Shown piece after piece: positions 1 to 4,970 of a stretch of 8,653 bases of DNA. Made by a program: the position numbers and the translations under genes. Numbering within the stretch: position 1 is the stretch's first letter; each line of letters begins with the position of its first letter. Source of the stretch: Spirochaetaceae bacterium (GTDB lineage Bacteria > Spirochaetota > Spirochaetia > Treponematales > Breznakiellaceae); the NCBI GenBank assembly GCA_031288215.1, contig JAITRV010000109.1, positions 1-8,653 on the forward strand, given 5' to 3'. The notes below the pieces were generated by a model. That model was not told the origin of the DNA. It was given only the letters and a program-made list of their open reading frames with translations, and ran no database searches.

Positions 1-471
1 CTCCTCACCCGGGACGATTTCGGGGATTCCCTCCGGACCCTGAATATGCGGAATACCCTCTTTACCCTGGTGGACGAGGGGATCATTCCCGTCATTAATG
101 AAAACGATACCGTGGGGGTGGAGGAGATCAAGATCGGCGACAACGATACCCTGGCGGCCCAATCCGCGGTCCTCTGGAGCGCGGACCTCCTGATCCTCCT
201 CAGCGACATTGACGGGCTCCACGACCGCAACCCCAAGGAGCACCCTGACGCGGCCCTCCTGGAGGAGGTGCGGGACATCGCCCAGGTCCGGCAGCATGTC
301 GTCATGGGGGGAACCAACAGCCTGGGCACCGGGGGAATCGCCACCAAAATAGAGGCCGCCCAGCGGGTCGTGTCCTACGGCATCCCCATGATCCTGGCCC
401 ACGGGGGGCGGCCCCGGGTCCTGGAGGCCCTGGCCGCGGGAATCCAGCCGGGCACCGCCTTCCTGGTGTGA
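1..471 (+). CDS. proB: Glutamate 5-kinase, C-terminal 156 residues (5' end outside window)
   Basis: The reading frame is open from the first base and ends at TGA 469-471. ProB phosphorylates L-glutamate to gamma-glutamyl phosphate with ATP, the first step of proline synthesis in the cytoplasm. The visible part is the second half of the amino-acid-kinase fold. It shows the NARNTL-like segment (here LNMRNTL), the substrate-site motif VINENDTV, the GDNDTLAA motif, LLSDIDGLHD and the nucleotide-binding GTGGIATKIEAA segment, all diagnostic of ProB. The protein stops straight after the kinase domain (QPGTAFLV), so it lacks the C-terminal PUA domain of the E. coli enzyme and belongs to the short kinase-only form. 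The ATG at 46 is an internal methionine, not a start. proC follows after 42 bp on the same strand, consistent with a pro operon; proA is not in view. Confidence 0.95.
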   Translation, partial: LLTRDDFGDSLRTLNMRNTLFTLVDEGIIPVINENDTVGVEEIKIGDNDTLAAQSAVLWSADLLILLSDIDGLHDRNPKEHPDAALLEEVRDIAQVRQHVVMGGTNSLGTGGIATKIEAAQRVVSYGIPMILAHGGRPRVLEALAAGIQPGTAFLV

Positions 472-513
472 GGGACGGTTGAACCGGATCTTTTCGGAAA
501 AGAGGAATAAAAG

Positions 514-1374
514 ATGAGTATAGCTATCGCCTGTATAGGCAGCGGAAACATGGGCGCGGCCCTGATGCAGGGGGCCGTGGGGATTATCGGCGGGGAAAAC
601 ATCGCGCTTACCGATGCGGACCTGCCCAAGGCCACGGTGCTGGCGGCGAAATTGGGGGCCTCGGTGTACCCCTCCAACATTGAGGCGGTGAGGCAGGGGG
701 ACTTTGTCTTTTTGGCGGTGAAGCCCCAGGTCCTCCCTTCGGTGCTGGGGGAGATCCGGGGGGCCTTGAAGGAGCGCGCGGGTACGGGAAAGGCCGCGGT
801 GCTGGTCTCCATGGCCGCGGGCTGGTCCATTGCCGCGATCCGTGCCGAACTGGCGCTTCCCAATCAGCCGGTAGTTCGGATCATGCCCAATACCCCCGCC
901 CTGGTCTCTCAGGGGATGATCGCCCTGGCCGCGAGCCCTGAACTGGGGGAGGAATCCCTGGCCCGCCTGGAGCGGGTCCTGGCCGCCGCCGGGTCGGTGG
1001 ACCGCCTGGAAGAGCGTTACCTGGATGCGGTAACCGGCCTCTCCGGTTCGGGGCCGGCTTTTGTGTACCTCTTCATTGAAGCCCTGGCGGACGGCGGCGT
1101 CCTCGCGGGCCTGAGCCGGGATAAGGCCCTGGCCTACGCGGTCCAGACCGTCCTGGGGGCCGCGGCGATGGTCCGGGAAACGGGCCGGCACCCCGGGGAA
1201 CTCAAGGATATGGTGAGTTCCCCCGGCGGAACCACCATCGCCGGGGTAGCCGCCCTGGAACGGGGGGCCTTCCGGGGGACGGTGATGGCCGCGGTGGAGG
1301 CCGCCTGGCGGCGATCCCTGGAACTGGGGCGCTCGGCGCCGAAGGATGCGTCATGGAAAGAATCGGGGAAATAA
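514..1374 (+). CDS. proC: Pyrroline-5-carboxylate reductase
   Basis: ProC reduces 1-pyrroline-5-carboxylate to L-proline with NAD(P)H, the last step of proline synthesis. The 286-residue product has an N-terminal Rossmann motif GSGNMG (residues 9-14) and a VFLAVKPQ strand (65-72). It also has the family signatures MPNTP (124-128), GLSGSGPAF (175-183) and SPGGTT (236-241) in the helical dimerisation domain. Length is normal for the family (about 270-285). The start is ATG 514, preceded by AGAGGA at 501-506 with a 7-nt spacer. The gene lies 42 bp behind proB. Its last 22 bp (end of codon 280 to the TAA at 1372-1374) overlap the start of hisB, so the last residues of ProC are encoded by DNA that also holds the hisB ribosome-binding site and start. 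Confidence 0.96.
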   Translation: MSIAIACIGSGNMGAALMQGAVGIIGGENIALTDADLPKATVLAAKLGASVYPSNIEAVRQGDFVFLAVKPQVLPSVLGEIRGALKERAGTGKAAVLVSMAAGWSIAAIRAELALPNQPVVRIMPNTPALVSQGMIALAASPELGEESLARLERVLAAAGSVDRLEERYLDAVTGLSGSGPAFVYLFIEALADGGVLAGLSRDKALAYAVQTVLGAAAMVRETGRHPGELKDMVSSPGGTTIAGVAALERGAFRGTVMAAVEAAWRRSLELGRSAPKDASWKESGK

Positions 1375-1997
1375 CGCGGGCCACGAAGGAAACCGAGATC
1401 AGGATACGGTTGAATGTGGACGGCCGGGGGGAAGGGCGGCTGGATTGCCCCATCGGGTTTCTGACCCACATGCTGACCACCTTTGCCCGGCACGGCCTCT
1501 TTGACCTGGAACTCCGGGCGGCGGGGGACCTGGAGGTGGATCAGCACCACCTGGTGGAGGATACGGGGATAGTCCTGGGGCAGTGTTTTTCCCGGGCCCT
1601 GGGGGAAAAGCGGGGGATCCGCCGGGTGGGAAGCTGCCTTTTCCCCATGGACGAGACCCTGGCCCGGGCCGCGGTGGACCTTTCCGGCCGGGCCTTTCTG
1701 GTCTTTGAGGGGGCCCTCTCCAACATCCCCCTGGTGTCCGCCCCGGGAGGGCCGGGACAAGGCCCCGCCTCCTTCCAGACCGACACGGTGGAGGATTTCT
1801 GGCAGGGCTTTGTCCAGGGCGCGGGGGCAAACCTCCACCTGGAGATCCTCCGGGGCCGGAGCGATCACCACAAGATCGAGGCCCTCTTCAAGGCCGCCGC
1901 CCGGGCCCTGCGGGAGGCCTGCGAGATCGATCCCCGGGCCGCGGATCTGGTCCCCTCCGCCAAGGGAACCCTGGAAAGTCCCGGGGTGATTGTATGA
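1353..1997 (+). CDS. hisB: Imidazoleglycerol-phosphate dehydratase (monofunctional)
   Basis: HisB dehydrates imidazole-glycerol phosphate to imidazole-acetol phosphate, step 6 of histidine synthesis, using Mn ions held by repeated His/Glu motifs. The 214-residue protein has the expected two-fold pattern: FLTHMLTTFARHG (37-48) and DQHHLVEDTG (63-72) in the first half, and SDHHKIEALFKAAARALR (170-187) and PSAKGTL (201-207) in the second. MDETLARAAVDLSGR (99-113) is also typical. There is no HAD phosphatase domain, so histidinol-phosphate phosphatase must be encoded elsewhere. It is somewhat longer than the usual 195-200 residues because of a Gly/Pro-rich loop around residues 125-141. The start is ATG 1353 with GAAGGA at 1341-1346, inside proC. 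The TGA at 1995-1997 overlaps an ATG at 1994 (ATGA), where a normal hisH would begin. Confidence 0.96.
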   Translation: MERIGEITRATKETEIRIRLNVDGRGEGRLDCPIGFLTHMLTTFARHGLFDLELRAAGDLEVDQHHLVEDTGIVLGQCFSRALGEKRGIRRVGSCLFPMDETLARAAVDLSGRAFLVFEGALSNIPLVSAPGGPGQGPASFQTDTVEDFWQGFVQGAGANLHLEILRGRSDHHKIEALFKAAARALREACEIDPRAADLVPSAKGTLESPGVIV

Positions 1998-2074
1998 TCG
2001 GCGTGGTAGACTACGGCGCGGGCCCCGCGCCACAGCCGGTTTCCGTCAACCGCTGCCGGGGAGTTTTGCCCTGA
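1994..2074 (+). CDS. 26-codon mini-ORF carrying a duplicated HisH N-terminus
   Basis: The ATG at 1994 overlaps the hisB stop (ATGA) and is where hisH would start in a normal his operon. It encodes MIGVVDYGAG, the expected HisH N-terminus. It then runs into unrelated sequence (PAPQPVSVNRCRGVLP) and stops at TGA 2072-2074. That stop overlaps the CTG at 2071, which is where the second, continuing copy of the HisH N-terminus begins. The mini-ORF could be a dead remnant of a partial duplication. It could also still be translated and deliver ribosomes by coupling to the intact hisH. Nothing suggests that the peptide has a function of its own. Confidence 0.4.
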   Translation: MIGVVDYGAGPAPQPVSVNRCRGVLP

Positions 2075-2100
2075 TTGGCGTGGTAGACTACGGCGCGGGC
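2000..2100 (+). repeat. Out-of-frame direct repeat of the hisH 5' end (24 bp exact, 77-bp offset)
   Basis: Bases 2000-2023 are identical to 2077-2100. Extending left, 1994-2023 and 2071-2100 match at 28 of 30 positions, the differences being A/C at the first base of the start codon and C/T at the sixth. Between the copies lies 47 bp (2024-2070) that is not HisH-like. The offset of 77 bp is not a multiple of three, so the two copies are in different frames. It looks like a short insertion with duplicated flank, or a tandem duplication followed by divergence or replacement of the central part. Confidence 0.95.
2033..2055 (+). other. Imperfect hairpin within the 47-bp insert in hisH
   Basis: CAG 2033-2035, a bulged C and CGGTT 2037-2041 can pair with AACCG 2048-2052 and CTG 2053-2055, around the loop TCCGTC. 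This gives an 8-bp stem with one bulge. It sits just upstream of GGGGAG (2058-2063), which is the best Shine-Dalgarno candidate for the second hisH copy. The structure might be the remnant of a small palindromic element or a local RNA structure affecting reinitiation. In DNA this GC-rich, chance pairing is possible. Confidence 0.4.
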
Positions 2101-2694
2101 AATCTCGGATCGGTGATGAACGCCCTGAAACGGCTGGGGATCCCCGCCCGCTTTTCCCGGGGGCCGGAAGAACTGGGAAGCGGGGGGCCCTTTGAGGGGA
2201 TCATCTTCCCCGGGGACGGCCATTTTGCCACCGCCATGGCCAGCCTGGAAAGCTCCGGGTACGTCCAGGCCCTTCGGGAATGGATCCGGGCGGATAAGCC
2301 CTTCCTGGGGATCTGCATCGGCCTCCAACTCCTCCTGGAAGAATCCGAGGAGGCCCCCCCGGTGGAGGGGAAGCCGGTGCGGGGCCTGGCCGTCATCCCC
2401 GGGACGGTAAAACGCTTCCCCGGCCGCAAGGTTCCCCAGATAGGCTGGAACCGCACCGAGGCATCGGCAGCATCCCGGCTGTTCCGGGGACTGCCGGCCG
2501 GTTCATTTTTCTACTATATACATTCCTATTACGCGGCCCCGGCGGAGGGGAGCGTCGTGGCCGCCGAGGCGGAATACTACCTCCGCTACTGCTCCGCGGT
2601 GGAACGGGGCGCCCTGGCGGCGGTTCAGTTCCACCCGGAAAAATCCGGGACCCTGGGCCTGGAACTCCTGAAAAACTGGGCCCCTGCCGGCTAA
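2071..2694 (+). CDS. hisH: Imidazole glycerol phosphate synthase, glutamine amidotransferase subunit
   Basis: HisH hydrolyses glutamine and passes ammonia to HisF in the step-5 synthase. Counting from CTG 2071 the protein has 207 residues, the usual size. It starts IGVVDYGAGNLGSV and has FPGDGHF (46-52, where PGVG is usual), the nucleophile in GICIGLQLL (Cys82), VPQIGWN (121-127), HSYY (151-154) and QFHPEKSG with His188 and Glu190 completing the triad. The start is unusual. The ATG proper to this gene (1994) belongs to a frame-shifted first copy, while the intact copy begins with CTG 2071, which has GGGGAG at 2058-2063, 7 nt upstream. Alternatives are GTG 2080, or TTG 1990, which gives 234 residues with a non-homologous basic N-terminal extension. 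An automated annotation would probably choose 1990. All catalytic residues are intact, so the gene is probably active if initiation works. Confidence 0.88.
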   Translation: MIGVVDYGAGNLGSVMNALKRLGIPARFSRGPEELGSGGPFEGIIFPGDGHFATAMASLESSGYVQALREWIRADKPFLGICIGLQLLLEESEEAPPVEGKPVRGLAVIPGTVKRFPGRKVPQIGWNRTEASAASRLFRGLPAGSFFYYIHSYYAAPAEGSVVAAEAEYYLRYCSAVERGALAAVQFHPEKSGTLGLELLKNWAPAG

Positions 2695-2712
2695 AAGGGG
2701 GAGGGAGGCTTT

Positions 2713-3507
2713 ATGCAGGCAAAACGGATCATCCCCTGTCTGGACGTGGACGACGGGCGGGTGGTAAAGGGGGTCAAATTCCGGGGCATCCAGGATGCGG
2801 GGGACCCGGTGGAACTGGCCCGGCGGTACAACGATGACGGGGCGGATGAACTCACCTTTCTCGACATCGGCGCTTCCTACAAGAGCCGCTCGACGCTGCT
2901 GGAGGTGGTGCGGCAGGTGGCGGCGGAGGTGTTTATTCCCCTCTGTGTGGGCGGAGGTGTCCGGTCGGTGGAGGATATGCGGCTGGCCATGAACGCCGGG
3001 GCGGATAAGGTGTCGGTCTGCACCTCGGCCCTGGAGCGGCCCGCGCTGATCGCCGAGATGGCCCGGGCCTACGGGAGCCAGTGCGTGGTGCTGTCGATAG
3101 ACGCGAAACGGGCGGCGCCCCAGGAGGGGAAGGTCCGCTGGCACGCCTTTTCCCACGGGGGGCGTCTCGATACGGGCCTGGACGCGGTGGAATGGGCGGT
3201 TCGGGCGGTGGAACTGGGGGTGGGGGAGATCCTCCTCAACTCCATCGACGCCGACGGTACCGGCGGGGGGTATGATCTGGAACTGACCCGGACGGTCCTG
3301 GACGCGGTGGGGGTGCCGGTGATCGCCTCCGGGGGCGCGGGGACCCTGGACCAGATTGCCGGCGTTCTCATGCCCCCGGATGCGGCGGATGACCGGTGGG
3401 GCAACGCCGATGCGGCCCTGGTGGCCTCCCTGCTCCATTTCGGCAAGACGACGATTCGGGATATCAAAGCATACGCGGAATCCAAGGGAGTGGTGGTTCG
3501 ATGGTAG
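2713..3507 (+). CDS. hisF: Imidazole glycerol phosphate synthase, cyclase subunit
   Basis: HisF uses ammonia from HisH to convert PRFAR into imidazole-glycerol phosphate and AICAR, which links to purine synthesis. The 264-residue (beta/alpha)8 barrel starts AKRIIPCLDVDDGRVVKG with catalytic Asp11. It has the phosphate-site segments CVGGGVRS (78-85) and SGGAGT (206-211), and the second catalytic Asp130 in VVLSIDAKR. LLNSIDADGTGGGYD (174-188) is also diagnostic. The loop near residues 219-232 is slightly atypical (MPPDAADDRWGNAD). The start is ATG 2713 with a purine-rich GGGGGAGGGAGG at 2697-2708. The gene lies 18 bp behind hisH, its partner subunit. Its last codons overlap the hisA start: ATG 3501 precedes the hisF TAG at 3505-3507. 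Confidence 0.97.
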   Translation: MQAKRIIPCLDVDDGRVVKGVKFRGIQDAGDPVELARRYNDDGADELTFLDIGASYKSRSTLLEVVRQVAAEVFIPLCVGGGVRSVEDMRLAMNAGADKVSVCTSALERPALIAEMARAYGSQCVVLSIDAKRAAPQEGKVRWHAFSHGGRLDTGLDAVEWAVRAVELGVGEILLNSIDADGTGGGYDLELTRTVLDAVGVPVIASGGAGTLDQIAGVLMPPDAADDRWGNADAALVASLLHFGKTTIRDIKAYAESKGVVVRW

Positions 3508-4868
3508 TTTCTTCTATAGATATACAGGGCGGCATGGTGGTTCAGCTCCGGCAGGGGGCGGAACTGGTGTTGCGGCGGGATGACCCGGCGGCGTTGGCAC
3601 AGGAATTCGACCGCTACGGGGAAGTGGCGGTGATAGACCTCGACGCGGCCATGGGGAAAGGATCGAATCTCGGCCTGATCCGGCCCCTGCTGCGAAAGGC
3701 GGAATGCCGGGTGGGGGGCGGGATCAGGACCGCGGAGCAGGCCGCGGAGCTGGTGAGCCTCGGGGCAAAGCGGATCATCATCGGTTCCGCCGCCTTCCGG
3801 GACCCGGCAAAGCGGGGGCTGGGCCCTGCGGGGGGGGAATTCGCCCTCCAAATCCCCTTCCTCGAGGCCCTGGCCACGCGCATAGGCCGGGAACGGCTGA
3901 TCCTCGCGGTGGATGCCCGTCCCCCGGAGGGGCTGCCCTTGCGGGGGGGCCCTGGGGCTTCCGGGGCCGGCTCTTACGGGATCACCGTGGACGGCTGGAA
4001 AACCCCCACGGGGCTGGACCTCATCGAAACCGCCCGGGCCGCGGAACCCTATGTGGGGGCCTTCCTCTTTACCTGCGTGAACCGGGAGGGGACCATGACC
4101 GGCATAGACCTGGAACCGGTGAAGGCCCTGCGGGGGGCGGTTTCCTCCGGCCTCACCGTGGCCGGGGGGGTCTCCACCCTCGAAGAAATCGAGGCCCTCG
4201 CCGCCCTGGGCTGCGACATCCAGTTGGGCATGGCCCTCTACACCGGCGCCGTCTCCCTGGCCGACGCCTTTGTCCGCTCCCTCAACTGGGCCCATGGCGC
4301 CCTGCCAACGCCCGGCGCCGGTTCGGCGGCCCTGCTCCCGGTGATAGCCCAGTCCCCGGACGGGCAGGTGCTGATGACGGGCTTCGCGGACCGCGAGGCG
4401 GTGGCGGAGACCTTCAAGCGGGGGATGCTCTGCTTCCACAGCCGCAGCCGGGACGCCCTCTGGATGAAGGGGGAAAGCTCCGGGAACACCCTGGCGATCC
4501 GCCGGATCCGGGCGGACTGCGACCGGGACGCCCTGCTCGCCACGGTAGAGCCCGCGGGTCCGGTCTGCCATACCGGGGCCTGGTCCTGTTTCGCCGCGGA
4601 CCGCCGCTACACCTGGGAGTTCCTTCAAGCCATCATCGCCGAACGTTTCAGGAATCCCCGGCCCGGCTCCTATACCGCCACCCTGGACGACGGCCTGGTC
4701 CGGGAAAAGGTGCGGGAGGAGGCGGAAGAACTCTGTACCGCCTCGGGCCGGGAGGAACTCATCTGGGAAGCGGCGGACCTCCTCTACTTTGCCACGGTCC
4801 TCCTGACCCGCGCCGGGGTAACGGTGGGGGAGGTGCTGGACGAACTGGAGCGGAGGCACCGGAAGTGA
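3501..4868 (+). CDS. hisA-hisIE: HisA-HisI-HisE trifunctional fusion (ProFAR isomerase / PRA-CH / PRA-PH)
   Basis: One uninterrupted 455-residue frame joins three activities that catalyse steps 2-4 of histidine synthesis. Residues 1-262 are HisA (ProFAR isomerase): SSIDIQGG with Asp7, VGGGIRT (71-77), IIIGSAAF (92-99), the second catalytic Asp138 in LAVDAR, and AGGVST (221-226). A Gly/Pro-rich insertion of roughly 15-20 residues follows Asp138. A short linker (265-275) leads to HisI (cyclohydrolase, about 278-366): LMTGFADREA, FHSRSRDALWMKGESSGNT, and zinc-type cysteines in DCDRD (Cys340), CHTG (Cys356) and SCF (Cys363). HisE (pyrophosphatase, about 370-455) shows EExxE at 406-410 and EAAD at 423-426. 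HisIE fusions are common; a HisA head on HisIE is not an arrangement I know as usual. The start is ATG 3501, which overlaps the hisF end and fits the HisA N-terminus; GGGAG at 3486-3490 is a possible ribosome site. Confidence 0.95.
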   Translation: MVVSSIDIQGGMVVQLRQGAELVLRRDDPAALAQEFDRYGEVAVIDLDAAMGKGSNLGLIRPLLRKAECRVGGGIRTAEQAAELVSLGAKRIIIGSAAFRDPAKRGLGPAGGEFALQIPFLEALATRIGRERLILAVDARPPEGLPLRGGPGASGAGSYGITVDGWKTPTGLDLIETARAAEPYVGAFLFTCVNREGTMTGIDLEPVKALRGAVSSGLTVAGGVSTLEEIEALAALGCDIQLGMALYTGAVSLADAFVRSLNWAHGALPTPGAGSAALLPVIAQSPDGQVLMTGFADREAVAETFKRGMLCFHSRSRDALWMKGESSGNTLAIRRIRADCDRDALLATVEPAGPVCHTGAWSCFAADRRYTWEFLQAIIAERFRNPRPGSYTATLDDGLVREKVREEAEELCTASGREELIWEAADLLYFATVLLTRAGVTVGEVLDELERRHRK

Positions 4869-4970
4869 GTGAGTCCGATCCACGCTTAAATCTCCTCTTT
4901 TTTTAACTTTTTCTTTTCCCTATTAAAGCAAAACCCCTTTTTCGCTCCTTATATCTTATAAGGAGTTCCT
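4869..4970 (+). other. AT/pyrimidine-rich 102-bp spacer before the Rpn gene
   Basis: This is the only real gap inside the his gene cluster. It is AT-rich and pyrimidine-rich (T run at 4898-4904, then alternating T and C blocks) in contrast to the GC-rich genes around it. I see no convincing GC-rich hairpin before the T runs, so I do not call a terminator, and no clear -35/-10 pair. The spacer ends in the hairpin that covers the Rpn ribosome-binding site. Its composition suggests it arrived together with the Rpn gene. Confidence 0.6.
4945..4965 (+). promoter_or_regulatory. Perfect hairpin sequestering the Rpn Shine-Dalgarno
   Basis: CTCCTTATA (4945-4953) is the exact reverse complement of TATAAGGAG (4957-4965), with the 3-nt loop TCT. 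The right arm contains AAGGAG (4960-4965), which lies 5 nt upstream of the ATG at 4971 and is the only Shine-Dalgarno for the full-length Rpn protein. In the mRNA this 9-bp stem would hide the ribosome site completely, which predicts low or conditional translation of the nuclease. The stem has only four G-C pairs, so a temperature or ribosome-traffic dependence is imaginable but not shown. Confidence 0.75.

Noticed and set aside
1134..2033. Minus-strand open frame opposite proC and hisB
   Set aside because: Same kind of GC-driven shadow; it conflicts with two well-supported genes and has no family signature.
3396..3500. N-terminal extension of the HisA fusion from an upstream ATG inside hisF
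   Set aside because: The extension is hisF sequence in another frame; HisA homology begins exactly at ATG 3501.
3069..4883. Very long minus-strand open frame (604 codons) opposite hisF and hisA-IE
   Set aside because: High-GC shadow frame: the product is rich in Pro, Gly, Arg and His with no domain pattern, while the plus strand encodes clear conserved enzymes throughout.
4895..4920. T-rich run after the hisA-IE fusion as an intrinsic terminator
   Set aside because: I find no stable GC-rich stem directly upstream; the best pairing near 4864-4887 is short and interrupted.
4900..4960. Dedicated promoter for rpn in the AT-rich spacer
   Set aside because: TATTAAAG (4921-4928) and TTATAT (4949-4954) resemble -10 boxes, but no decent -35 box stands at a proper distance, and A/T-rich DNA gives such matches by chance.
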